From contig DATBDZ010000127.1 in assembly GCA_036276235.1 (NCBI GenBank), forward strand, positions 1 to 19,356: 19,356 nucleotides of DNA, read 5' to 3'. Of the stretch, positions 1-7,158 are shown one piece after another; the first letter of the stretch is position 1; each line of letters opens with the position of its first letter. The DNA is from JANWHF01 sp036276235 (GTDB lineage Bacteria; Planctomycetota; Phycisphaerae; Tepidisphaerales; Tepidisphaeraceae). The translations under genes and the position numbers were made by a program. The notes beneath the pieces are model-generated. The model searched no databases. It was not told the DNA's origin and saw only the letters and a list, made by a program, of their open reading frames with translations.

Positions 1-45
1 AAAGGCTCTCTGCTGTTAGGATTTTATGAAGCCATCATCCGTTCC

Positions 46-93
46 AAAACGAGGCGACGAGATTTGAACCCGCGCCGCAGCGGAGCCGGTGAA
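46..93 (-). repeat. tRNA 3'-end-like direct repeat, copy 1
   Basis: Read on the minus strand, this stretch has a T-arm-like core (GGTTCAAATC) whose flanking bases can form a 5-bp stem, then a CGCCTCG stretch in the place of an acceptor 3' strand and a T-rich tail. No matching 5' acceptor half (CGAGGCG) occurs at the right distance, so this is not an intact tRNA. A diverged copy in the same orientation lies at 3159-3206; GGCGACGAGATTTG is identical in both. It may be an attachment-site remnant of an integrated element. The similarity is seen; the att role is inference. Confidence 0.45.
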
Positions 94-110
94 GCCAAAC
101 CAAATGTACT

Positions 111-146
111 TATCCCCTTTGAATTCGTTATCCCCTTTGAATTCGT
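111..146. repeat. Perfect 18-bp tandem duplication
   Basis: The unit TATCCCCTTTGAATTCGT occurs twice with no gap (111-128 and 129-146) in non-coding DNA, next to the tRNA-like repeat and downstream of the FGE remnant. It looks like a small slippage or repair duplication. No function is apparent. Confidence 0.8.
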
Positions 147-177
147 CACTGCGCTCCGGGCCCGCCTGCTCTTCTCC

Positions 178-363
178 TCACTTTTCCTGACCAGACGGAA
201 CTAAGGCAAGACGAAAGCCCAGGCCGATGCGCTGGATGGACGGAGCGACGTTGCCGCGGAACGCCGACCCGCTGCGGCAATTGAGGCGGAAATGGTCAGG
301 GCCAGCAAACAACCGAAGGCAATGGCAACGGAACGCAACATTCGTAAGGCCCTTCTGGGAGTA
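178..363 (-). pseudogene. Remnant of an FGE-sulfatase (SUMF1-type) domain C-terminus
   Basis: The minus-strand frame ending in TGA at 178-180 reads FRLNCRSGSAFRGN, then APSIQRIGLGFRLALVPSG. That is the usual C-terminal pattern of formylglycine-generating-enzyme/SUMF1-like domains (an NCRS-x-FR-G block followed by LGFRLAL). Just upstream a different frame reads R-M-L-R, where the family has RVLRGGSW, and the correct frame meets a stop near 363. Only the end of the domain remains and it is frameshifted. Planctomycetes carry many such domains, often on secreted or kinase-linked proteins. The parent gene may have extended to about 670, but I cannot follow it there. Confidence 0.5.
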
Positions 364-612
364 CGGACATCATCATCGTCTGGAACATCAGCCAACGTCT
401 CGGCCAGTGCTTCGCGACCGCGGATTCCGGGCCTCTCTTCTCGCAGGCGGCCTTCACTATAGCCGAGCGGTTGCCGAACGTCATCCAGGAGCATCTGTTT
501 GAACTCAACGAAGTCCCGCAAGCGATGGGGGTTGCGTCAACACGGTAAAGAATCACCCCCTCGCACGCCCCGCGGTTTGAACCCTCGACAAGGCCAAGGG
601 ACTTCAAATGCC

Positions 613-807
613 GTGATTCCAAGCAAAAAGCCCACCGCCGATTTTGACGATGGGCTTGTGCAGAGATCAAGTCGAGGCGACAAGACGGCTATTGAACTAT
701 TTCGGCGTTTTTGCGACGGAATCAAGGATTCTGTCTTGGAACTAACCCGTTTGGTGCAGACGAATTGCGCCGAAGGGCATCGAGCAAGCGAGCCGTGTCC
801 TGCTTAA
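613..807 (+). pseudogene. Doubtful short ORF resembling an ECF sigma factor N-terminus
   Basis: From a GTG at 613 this plus-strand frame encodes about 64 residues. It includes DDGLVQRSSRGDKTAIELF, a pattern like the first helix of ECF sigma factors (D-x-x-L-V-x-R-x-x-x-GD-x-x-A). It then stops, with nothing recognisable of regions 2.4 or 4. An AAGGGA lies 11 bp upstream of the GTG. The minus strand here could equally be the decayed 5' part of the FGE-domain gene. It is the only plus-strand candidate in a window of minus-strand genes, which lowers confidence. It may be a truncated relic or chance. Confidence 0.15.
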
Positions 808-860
808 TTAGTGGGGAAGGTCGGGAATACTGGCTGCGCCCCCGTTTCACTCCCTCTTGC

Positions 861-1655
861 TTATGGTGAGATCCGCGTGGCCGGCGCGGATGCTGGTTGC
901 GAACTCGGTGATGCCGGCGACAGGTCTTGCCATGCCCGCTTCACCTTCAGCGCGGCCCCTAACAAAAGAGCGATAGCGCACAGAACTCCTGCCGTCCACT
1001 TGATCCATTTCGGGATCTTCTCCCACCATCTCTTCGCCTCTTTGGGCGCAGGTTTGGGGTCTGCAATCTGGACGAGGTTAGCTGTCCCGACCACATTTCC
1101 GGCACCAATCGCGCCGGTCTGAACGGGCCCATTGAAGTAGTTATTCGTCACAGGGGATTGTGTCGGAGAATCCATGTTCTCCATGCCAGTTACCGGTTCA
1201 GGGCGGCCGTTTTCGACCGGCCTCTGCGCGACGACGAATGCGTCCGCGATTTGCACCGCGGGCTCGCCAGCGTCGTCGTCGTCCACCCGCCGCCGCGCTT
1301 CATCCTCAACTGCTATCAGGTCCGCCAGCAATGCGCTGGTTTGGTCATCGGAAAGGGGCGCGTTGAATCCATCGCGTAGTGCATTCAGTGGCTTGGTCAC
1401 CACCGGGGGTAATTCCCGACACGCCGCCGTCCAAAGGGTGGTCACCCCTTGAACTGCATTGCGAAGCCACTTCATTCGCAATTGAACCTCAAAATTGGTG
1501 TTGTCTTTGAGCGCTAGCGCGCGGGGAATCTCGTCGCGCCACCAGCTTGCGGTATCGACGATCCAATGCAAACGGGTCGGCTTGGGCCACGTCGGGTCAT
1601 AGGGCACTGAACAAAGCGGCACAAGGGCAGGAACGGCTGGAGATTCATCCGGCAT
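861..1655 (-). CDS. Orphan membrane-anchored protein, C-terminal transmembrane helix
   Basis: This 264-residue protein belongs to no family I recognise. The frame is open further upstream, but the ATG at 1655 is chosen because AGGTGA lies about 5 bp before it and the upstream extension is low-complexity sequence read from the HIRAN gene's 3' end. Residues 1-120 are tryptophan- and arginine-rich with helical character (a WWRDEIPRALALKD stretch). Near residues 170-200 is a TNNYFNGPVQTGAIGAGNVVG segment, the short Asn/Gly linker type that often precedes an oligomerisation or anchor region. A single transmembrane helix (around WIKWTAGVLCAIALLLGAAL) is followed by a short Ser/Pro/Ala-rich tail. 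The topology is probably cytoplasmic N-terminal domain and C-terminal anchor. It lies 121 bp downstream of the HIRAN gene on the same strand and may be co-transcribed. Confidence 0.75.
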   Translation of the reverse strand: MPDESPAVPALVPLCSVPYDPTWPKPTRLHWIVDTASWWRDEIPRALALKDNTNFEVQLRMKWLRNAVQGVTTLWTAACRELPPVVTKPLNALRDGFNAPLSDDQTSALLADLIAVEDEARRRVDDDDAGEPAVQIADAFVVAQRPVENGRPEPVTGMENMDSPTQSPVTNNYFNGPVQTGAIGAGNVVGTANLVQIADPKPAPKEAKRWWEKIPKWIKWTAGVLCAIALLLGAALKVKRAWQDLSPASPSSQPASAPATRISP

Positions 1656-1776
1656 GGGTTCACCTGTCTTTCGTCGGGCCGATCCGGGCGACGGACAAGT
1701 GAGGAAAGTCGCCGCGGATCGAACCGCTTGAACGCCCCGCTGGCCAGCAGGGCATTCGTCCCGATGTTCGATCATT

Positions 1777-2973
1777 CTACTGTAACATGGAGTCATCGTC
1801 CGAGCCGTCCTGTCCGTCGTCATCATCCCTATCGTAATCAGCCGGGTCGTAGCCATAAACGTCGGCGGCGACGGCCGGCATGATCCTGACAAGGTAGGCT
1901 TGCATTTCTTCTTGGGACACCCTCGGCCGCCCAACAAGCAGAATGATGTTCATGCCCAGTTGCGGATACTCTTTCGTTCCGCCAGTGAGGTTTGCGGAAA
2001 CGGCCGCGTAGGTGAAATTGTGTTGCATCCGCCACCAAACGTCGGAAGCCACATCCCTAAACAGGTGTCCGATTTGGCGCCCCTCCTCTGTGCAAACACG
2101 AATGGCATTGGGGTCGTGCGGGTTGTTGTCTTCGTGCTCCAAGCGGAGTTTTTTGAGCGGAGAGCACGTTGACAGTATGTCCTGGCGGTCGCTGCCATCA
2201 TCATTCTTGTAGGTGACTCCGGCAACCTTCGTATAGAAGTGGCGGACAGGCGGCAGGTACTCCGATCGCCGCTTGATTTCTTCCGTAACGTGCTGTTCAT
2301 GTTCTGCCGCTAAAATCGGCTGAAGGCGTTGAATGAACGAATCTTCCGCATTCATGCGCAATAGTTCGGCAAGCGGCATATCATCCGGCAACGCGATCCC
2401 CAGCTTGCGGCCCAGGTGAAGCAGCCAAAGTCGCTCGCCCTCCTTCTCAGTAAGGTCGTCCGGAACTGTGAAGCCGACTCTTCGCAGGTTATAGATCTGG
2501 CACTCGGTTGCGAGCGCGGGATAGAGTTCCCGGTAACACTTCAGGCAAACCCAGTGCTTGTCTTCCGTTTCCCTCAATGAGCGGGGGCTCTTTCCGCACC
2601 GGCTGCACTCGCCTTGGCGCTTTGGGCCGTTCTTTGCAGCCTCCTTCCGCTCCGCTGTCCTCTTCTCTGCCCGCAATCTTGGCTGATGGGCGATGGCTTC
2701 CTGTGCGGACCAAAACCGCTTGCCGTCTTCGGTTTCGTAGAGAGCAACCCGTCCCTGTATCGTGATACCTCGCACACCGACAGCCGGGCCGCTCGCATCG
2801 GCAGGGGGCCTCGTGGGATCGTTCCTTATCGCCCCTGGCGCTGGCGGGGTTTGCTCTGAAAGTTGAGGGATTCTTTGCATCTCACCGCACTTCGGGCACC
2901 TCTCCGTCTCACCGGCGAGACTCTGCGGCGCTTCCATGACTTCCCCGCATTGGCCGCACTCGAAATCGATCAT
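1777..2973 (-). CDS. HIRAN-domain protein with two zinc ribbons
   Basis: The protein has 398 residues. The N-terminus is a zinc ribbon with cysteines at 6, 9, 26 and 29. A second CxxC...CxxC ribbon uses residues 123, 126, 143 and 146. A helical linker leads to a HIRAN domain at roughly 245-315: it begins YTKVAGVTY, contains the diagnostic NNPHDPNAIRV, and then IGHLFRDVA. The C-terminus is strongly acidic (residues 378-395). HIRAN domains bind DNA 3' ends or single-stranded DNA in Rad5/HLTF-type helicases, and stand-alone HIRAN proteins are suspected DNA-repair or defence factors. No helicase or nuclease is attached here. The ATG at 2973 has GGGTGA 4-5 bp upstream. The gene sits in the accessory-looking left region with an orphan membrane protein downstream. 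The domain call is firm; the cellular role is unknown. Confidence 0.85.
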   Translation of the reverse strand: MIDFECGQCGEVMEAPQSLAGETERCPKCGEMQRIPQLSEQTPPAPGAIRNDPTRPPADASGPAVGVRGITIQGRVALYETEDGKRFWSAQEAIAHQPRLRAEKRTAERKEAAKNGPKRQGECSRCGKSPRSLRETEDKHWVCLKCYRELYPALATECQIYNLRRVGFTVPDDLTEKEGERLWLLHLGRKLGIALPDDMPLAELLRMNAEDSFIQRLQPILAAEHEQHVTEEIKRRSEYLPPVRHFYTKVAGVTYKNDDGSDRQDILSTCSPLKKLRLEHEDNNPHDPNAIRVCTEEGRQIGHLFRDVASDVWWRMQHNFTYAAVSANLTGGTKEYPQLGMNIILLVGRPRVSQEEMQAYLVRIMPAVAADVYGYDPADYDRDDDDGQDGSDDDSMLQ

Positions 2974-3128
2974 ATCTCACCCGGCTTTAGTTCCGTATCC
3001 TCAAATGCGCCGGACATTCTACCGCCGCACCAGCCTGCCTCAACGATCCGAAAAAGGGCATAGGATTGTTGCAGCAGATTCGCTGGGACTGCACGAGGCC
3101 CCATCAGCTACGCCCTCTGTAAACAACA

Positions 3129-3150
3129 CGACCGTCGATGCGGACGGTCG
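3129..3150. repeat. 8-bp-stem hairpin upstream of the HIRAN gene
   Basis: CGACCGTC and GACGGTCG form a perfect 8-bp stem around a 6-base loop, about 155 bp before the HIRAN start codon. No T-run follows on either strand, so a terminator is unlikely. It could be an operator or leader structure for the HIRAN gene, or part of the adjacent repeat. Confidence 0.5.
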
Positions 3151-3158
3151 CAGTTTAA

Positions 3159-3206
3159 CAAAATCGGGGCGACGAGATTTGCACCGTGCCGCAATGGAGC
3201 AGATGA
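3159..3206 (-). repeat. tRNA 3'-end-like direct repeat, copy 2
   Basis: This aligns along its length with 46-93 in the same orientation, with scattered substitutions and a one-base gap. The shared core is GGCGACGAGATTTG. Here the T-loop equivalent is GGTGCAAATC, less canonical than in copy 1. The two copies bracket about 3.1 kb holding the HIRAN gene, the orphan membrane gene and the FGE remnant. Confidence 0.45.
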
Positions 3207-3333
3207 ATAACCAGGGCGATTAGCCCGATTATAAAAAAAATCTTCGCACGTCGGCGATAACCAGTGACAGACCGCAACTACTTGAACTAGCAGAAGTTAA
3301 CTAACTCCTAGCTCCTGCAAGTTTTTCCAGCGG

Positions 3334-3360
3334 AAAAAATCCGGGGATTTTTCTTCCCCG
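3334..3360 (-). terminator. Possible intrinsic terminator (minus strand)
   Basis: On the minus strand CGGGG, a 9-base A-rich loop and CCCCG are followed by GATTTTTT. The short stem plus T-run fits a weak rho-independent terminator. It would stop transcripts leaving the glmS operon before they reach the HIRAN gene. The stem is only 5 bp. Confidence 0.35.
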
Positions 3361-3604
3361 AAGCCTGATTTGGAACGGATTGTATGTTTGTAACTCTTTA
3401 TTTCATATATATTTGCGCGACAATGCACGGCGAAAATCTGTAAGTCCTGATGGCTTCGTCACCTAGCCAAACAAAACCTTGACGCCGTGATATATAATAG
3501 AAGACTATACTTTTGGACAATGACCTGCTTACCGAGAAAACCTGGAATCACGAATGCGGGTCAGGTCGGGCAGCGGTGGCGCGGAAAACACCGGACCGGC
3601 GGGC

Positions 3605-3908
3605 GATGCAACGTGCAACGCTCGCGGATGCAACCGATTGGTGCAGAATTCGGTGCGAAAGGTTGCGTGTGCGAGGGTCGCGTTCTGGTTTACCAGAACC
3701 CACGGGCGAGCCGCCCGTGCCACGGAGAACTGCGGCATGAATTTGATAGAGGGGAAATTGGACGTATGGCGATCGTCGGGACACGACCGAATGTTTCAGA
3801 AATCGTCGCGCCGTGTTGCGCGAGGCCCCGAGAACCAACAGCCGTGCCCGGAAGGGCCGGACCTAGCCGTGGCTTCGCGATGCAACATGAAAACGATGCG
3901 GATGCAAC
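3605..3908. repeat. Cluster of four GATGCAAC octamers
   Basis: Exact GATGCAAC occurs at 3605-3612, 3627-3634, 3879-3886 and 3901-3908, with a near copy (GATGCAAA) at about 3926. All are in the same orientation in non-coding DNA downstream of the glmS operon. The pairs lie 22 bp apart, roughly two helical turns. It could be a protein-binding cluster or a decayed repeat. Confidence 0.4.
3682..3719. repeat. Tandem hairpins (REP-like)
   Basis: Two perfect 8-bp-stem hairpins are adjacent: GTTCTGGT/ACCAGAAC with a 2-base loop (3682-3699) and CACGGGCG/CGCCCGTG with a 3-base loop (3701-3719). The CACGGGCG-AGC-CGCCCGTG type is, as I recall, common as a dispersed intergenic palindrome in Planctomycetes genomes. 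Neither hairpin has a T-run. Confidence 0.6.
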
Positions 3909-3976
3909 GAAATGATTAATGAAATGATGCAAAACATTACATGGCGGGCCGAGCGACGATTCTTGCCACGTTCCGA

Positions 3977-4312
3977 TCAAACGAGTTTAACGTCGCCGCC
4001 GATGACCTGGCCATTGAACGTAGGGCCATTTTTGGCAGGGCTCCAACCCAATGAAATCGCTTGACGAATCCAGATCTCCACATCTGATGGAAGCACGGGA
4101 ACTATCTCGCGTTCGCGGTTCCAGTCTGCGGGATGCGGTCGATCGGTGCGAAGCTGCAGGACGCTTCCTGGGTCCGCAGCCAATTGAACGGCGACATGGA
4201 GAGTGCCGACTCCATAGTCGGATTGTAAATTGGTAGCGCGGTGTCGAATGCGCCAACGATAGGCGACGCCGTCAACAACAATCGGACGTGACCCGACTTT
4301 TCGCGTCGCCAT
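3977..4312 (-). CDS. Conserved small protein of unknown function, coupled to glmS
   Basis: The protein has 111 residues, no transmembrane segment and no known catalytic motif. The pattern PIVVDGVAYRWRIRHRAT, a central LRTDRPHPADW and a C-terminal VEIWIRQAISLGWSPAKNGP resembles a small family of bacterial hypothetical proteins that I recognise only by pattern. The ATG at 4312 lies 5 bp after the glmS stop codon, with GGAG inside the last glmS codons, so translation is probably coupled. It may be a glmS-associated regulator or simply a passenger; nothing in the sequence decides this. Confidence 0.75.
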   Translation of the reverse strand: MATRKVGSRPIVVDGVAYRWRIRHRATNLQSDYGVGTLHVAVQLAADPGSVLQLRTDRPHPADWNREREIVPVLPSDVEIWIRQAISLGWSPAKNGPTFNGQVIGGDVKLV

Positions 4313-4317
4313 CAGGA

Positions 4318-6189
4318 TTACTCCACCGTCACGCTCTTCGCCAAATTCCTAGGCTTATCGACATTGCACCCGCGGATGACCGCGGCGTGGTACGCCAGCA
4401 GTTGTAGCGGGACTACGCTGAGCATCGGCTGCAATGCCTCGGGGGCGTCGGGGATGTAGATGACGTGGTCGCTGTGGCGGGTGATGTGGGTGTCGCCTTC
4501 GGTGGCGACGGCGATGATTTGGCCGCCTCGGGCTCTCACTTCTTCTATGTTGCTGAGGACCTTTTCGTATTGCATGCCGCGCGTGGCGACGAAGACTACC
4601 GGCATGCCTTCGTTGATCAGGGCGATGGGCCCGTGCTTCATCTCGGCGGCGGGCATGCCTTCGGCGTGGATGTAGCTGATTTCCTTTAGCTTCAACGCGC
4701 CTTCGAGTGCGACCGGATAGTGGTAGCCGCGGCCCAGGAACAGCCAGTTTTCGCGCTCACAGAACCTTGCGGCGATTTGCTTCACCACGTCGCTCTGCTG
4801 CAGAACTTTTTCCATCTGATCGGGGATGACGCATAAGCCGTCGATGAGTTCCTGCGTCTGGGATTGGCTCATGAACCGCCGACGGCCCACGTACAGGGCG
4901 AGCATGGTGAGCACGGCGCATTGGCAGGTGAAGGCTTTGGTGCTGGCGACGCCGATCTCCGGGCCGGCGTGCAGGTAGATGCCGCCGTCGGTTTCGCGGG
5001 CGATGGTGGAGCCGACGACGTTGATGACGCCAAGGCCCAGCGCGCCCTTCTCGCGTCCTTCGCGCAAAGCGGCGAGGGTGTCGGCGGTTTCGCCGGATTG
5101 GCTGATCGCCACCACCACCGTTCCTTCTTCGACGATCGGATTGCGATAGCGGAATTCGCTGGCGTAGGTCGCTTCGGTGACGACCTTCGCGAGGTCTTCC
5201 ATCAGGTAGTCACCGACGAGTGCCGCGTGCCATGCGGTGCCCTGGCCGGTGAGGACGTAGCGATGCGCTTTGACCAGATCGCGCACATGATCGGACAAGC
5301 CGCCCAGGACGATGCGGCCTTCCTTCTTTTCGACGCGGCCGCCGAGGCATCGCCGCATGGCGGCGGGCTGCTCGAAGATCTCCTTGAGCATGTAATGCTC
5401 GTAGTCGCCCAGCTCATATTCCTCGAGCTTGTTTTCGAGCTGGCTGACGACGGGGCTGATCTCCATGTCATCGGTGGTGCAGGTGCGGAAGGCGCCGGGG
5501 CGGAGGACCGCCATCTCGTTGTCATTTAGATAGATGACCTGCGTGGTGTGCTCGACGATCGCGGAGGCATCGGAAGCGACGACGTATTCATCCTTGCCGA
5601 CGCCGATGATCAGCGGGCTGCCTTTGCGGGCGACGACCATCGTGTCCGGCTCGTCCTTGCAGATGACAGCGATGCCGTAGGTGCCTTCGACTTCATGCAG
5701 AGCCGCCTGCACCGCGCGCTCCAGCAGCGACGTGCCAGCGGGGAGATGATTGCGATCTTTCATCTCCTGATAGAGATCGCCGATGAGCATCGCCAGCACT
5801 TCGGTATCGGTCTGGCTCGTGAAGCGATGGCCCTTTTCGGTCAGCAGCTTCTTGAGCGTGGCGTAGTTTTCGATGATGCCGTTATGCACCAGCGCGATGC
5901 GGCCGGCGTCATCGGTATGCGGGTGCGCGTTGATTTCGGTGGGGGCGCCGTGGGTGGCCCAGCGGGTGTGAGCCATGCCGATATGCGAGCCGGGGAGCGG
6001 GTTGCTGTCGTTGATCGACGTCTCGAGAACGCTGATGCGTCCGACAGATCGACGGATGTGCAGCTTGCCGCTGTCATCAATGACCGCGATGCCGGCGGAG
6101 TCGTAGCCGCGGTATTCCAGGCGCTTGAGGCCTTCAATCAGAAGCGGCTGAGCGATTTTCCGTCCGACATACGCAACAATCCCGCACAT
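4318..6189 (-). CDS. glmS: Glutamine--fructose-6-phosphate aminotransferase (isomerising), GlmS
   Basis: GlmS makes glucosamine-6-phosphate from fructose-6-phosphate and glutamine in the cytoplasm, the first step to UDP-GlcNAc for peptidoglycan and LPS. The 623-residue length is close to the family norm. The N-terminal class-II glutamine amidotransferase starts MCGIVAYVG, so Cys2 becomes the nucleophile after Met removal; MAHTRWATHG and NGIIENY follow. Two SIS domains carry SQSGETADTL, GVASTKAFTCQ and a GRGYHYPVALEGALKLKE block, and the protein ends KPRNLAKSVTVE. The frame stays open 18 bp upstream, but the ATG at 6189 is right: GGAGG lies 5 bp before it and Cys must be residue 2. A small conserved gene follows 5 bp after the stop. 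No glmS ribozyme is evident upstream. Confidence 0.97.
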   Translation of the reverse strand: MCGIVAYVGRKIAQPLLIEGLKRLEYRGYDSAGIAVIDDSGKLHIRRSVGRISVLETSINDSNPLPGSHIGMAHTRWATHGAPTEINAHPHTDDAGRIALVHNGIIENYATLKKLLTEKGHRFTSQTDTEVLAMLIGDLYQEMKDRNHLPAGTSLLERAVQAALHEVEGTYGIAVICKDEPDTMVVARKGSPLIIGVGKDEYVVASDASAIVEHTTQVIYLNDNEMAVLRPGAFRTCTTDDMEISPVVSQLENKLEEYELGDYEHYMLKEIFEQPAAMRRCLGGRVEKKEGRIVLGGLSDHVRDLVKAHRYVLTGQGTAWHAALVGDYLMEDLAKVVTEATYASEFRYRNPIVEEGTVVVAISQSGETADTLAALREGREKGALGLGVINVVGSTIARETDGGIYLHAGPEIGVASTKAFTCQCAVLTMLALYVGRRRFMSQSQTQELIDGLCVIPDQMEKVLQQSDVVKQIAARFCERENWLFLGRGYHYPVALEGALKLKEISYIHAEGMPAAEMKHGPIALINEGMPVVFVATRGMQYEKVLSNIEEVRARGGQIIAVATEGDTHITRHSDHVIYIPDAPEALQPMLSVVPLQLLAYHAAVIRGCNVDKPRNLAKSVTVE

Positions 6190-6223
6190 GCAAACCTCCG
6201 AGGGCAAACAACGCGATCATCCC

Positions 6224-6251
6224 AGAATATTGTAAATATCTGGCGGATCAA
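6224..6251 (-). promoter_or_regulatory. Possible sigma-70-type promoter for glmS
   Basis: On the minus strand TTGATC (6246-6251) and TATTCT (6224-6229) are separated by 16 bp, about 35 bp upstream of the glmS start. The -10 match is partial. An imperfect palindrome (CCAGAATATT...AATATCTGG) overlaps the -10 and could be an operator. Confidence 0.3.
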
Positions 6252-6499
6252 GGACTTATGGAGCGCGGTCATCAGCGAAGCGGGTCCCAGCCAAACAAGG
6301 CAACAGGACACTATGCGCCTTAATCGTTCATCGGCAAGTTGGGATGGAATGTTATGGCCGATAATGTTTGGCTTGGGGGATTCTAGCTCGGGTGGGGGAG
6401 GGTCGGAAGGAGGAAAAGGGGGGCATCTTGGAGTACGGAGAACAAGGAGAAGTCAGCGGAGGTTTACGGGTGAGGATGAAGCGCTGGATTAGGGAGCAG
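6252..6499. other. Spacer upstream of glmS, no gene seen
   Basis: No credible coding frame is present. Positions 6380-6425 form a purine-rich, G-rich run on the plus strand. The stretch leads into the large inverted repeat that begins at 6500. Confidence 0.5.
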
Positions 6500-6650
6500 C
6501 GGAGCGCTCTGAGAATCCGTGCCCTCGCCTCAGGCTCGTACACGGCGTGGTGACATCTTTCGACCTTTGCGGATCGCTCGGTAGCACGAGAACCGTTCAC
6601 CACGCCGTGTACGAGCCTGAGGCGAGGGCACGGATTCTCAGAGCGCTCCG
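6500..6650. repeat. Perfect 54-bp inverted repeat with 43-bp centre
   Basis: Bases 6500-6553 are the exact reverse complement of 6597-6650; the intervening 43 bases (6554-6596) are unrelated. The outer ends read CGGAGCGCTC. No target-site duplication is visible outside the arms, and the centre is too short for a gene. Perfect arms of this length suggest a recently made or conversion-maintained MITE/REP-like element. It lies between the HNH gene's 3' end and glmS, where a transcript from the HNH operon would fold into a very stable hairpin. Confidence 0.9.
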
Positions 6651-6744
6651 GTTCGACGAAAGAAGGCTTCGGCGCCGGGGTCGAGACCGCCCCACGCGAA
6701 CATCCGGCAGGAGAATGGATCGGGCGAGAAACATTGATGGGGTC

Positions 6745-7158
6745 TCAATCTTCCAAAGGAGGAAACCGCTGCTCGTCCATCAGACTGCGACGTAGCTTCA
6801 GGCGCGCAGTGCTGTTCATGTTAAGAACACGAACAGTCACCGCGCCAACCTTGGTCGTTCCAACCACCATCGCGCCCTGCCAGCGGAAGTGTTGCTTCCA
6901 AAGTTGCCGGCGCGGATGAAACAGAGGAAAGAGCTTGCCGTTGATCAATCCAGCAACGTTGGGTCCTTTGGCGAAATTGCATTCGGGGCATGCCAGGCAC
7001 AGATTCGCTGACTTGTTGCTGCCTCCGTGCTTGTGCGGAATGACGTGCTCGACATGAAAGACGGGAAAGTCAACGTCGGATTGATGGATGCGGCAATACT
7101 CGCACCGCCCTTTGGCCCGGCGCAGGACGAGCGCCCGCAATCGCGATCCGATCATCAA
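6745..7158 (-). CDS. HNH endonuclease family protein
   Basis: This 137-residue protein has a compact HNH/zinc fold: CEYC (Cys19, Cys22), then HVEHVIPHKHGG (His38 and the motif His), then NLCLACPECN with Cys57 and Cys60 completing the zinc site. HNH proteins of this type nick or cut DNA. The C-terminal 60 residues are basic (a WKQHFRWQG segment) and may bind nucleic acid. The ATG at 7158 overlaps the upstream gene's TGA as ATGA, so the two are translated together. It has no phage or restriction-modification neighbours. Its partner is the small helical protein encoded by 7155-7424. Confidence 0.88.
   Translation of the reverse strand: MMIGSRLRALVLRRAKGRCEYCRIHQSDVDFPVFHVEHVIPHKHGGSNKSANLCLACPECNFAKGPNVAGLINGKLFPLFHPRRQLWKQHFRWQGAMVVGTTKVGAVTVRVLNMNSTARLKLRRSLMDEQRFPPLED

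Larger units (their letters stand above)
2974..3976. other. 1-kb non-coding spacer between the HIRAN gene and the glmS operon
   Basis: No frame in this stretch has protein-like composition or a recognisable domain. It contains a GC-rich hairpin (3129-3150), the second tRNA-like repeat (3159-3206), an AT-rich segment (about 3220-3500), a terminator-like hairpin (3334-3360), a GATGCAAC cluster and paired hairpins (3605-3908). The lower GC of the 3220-3500 segment against its surroundings would fit an insertion boundary. Confidence 0.6.

Noticed and set aside
46..130. Intact tRNA gene on the minus strand
   Set aside because: The T-arm and acceptor 3' half are recognisable, but no complementary 5' acceptor half or anticodon arm lies at the right distance; the same is true of the second copy at 3159-3206.
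3487..3915. 142-residue plus-strand frame in the non-coding spacer
   Set aside because: Its composition is random-looking and part of it is read from the REP-like hairpins.
6190..6207. Longer GlmS start at 6207
   Set aside because: It would place the catalytic cysteine at residue 8 and put the GGAGG ribosome binding site inside the gene; GlmS must begin Met-Cys.
4864..6492. Long plus-strand open frames opposite glmS (4864-5529 and 5548-6492)
   Set aside because: They are antisense shadows of glmS codon bias: Ala/Asp/Gly/Val-rich, with no domain and no ribosome binding site.
6190..6500. glmS ribozyme or riboswitch upstream of glmS
   Set aside because: No conserved ribozyme core or double-pseudoknot pattern was recognisable, and the element is known mainly from Firmicutes.
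6352..6603. 83-residue minus-strand frame across the 54-bp inverted repeat
   Set aside because: The peptide is read through the repeat arm, which gives a similar peptide on the other strand; that is a property of the palindrome, not a gene.
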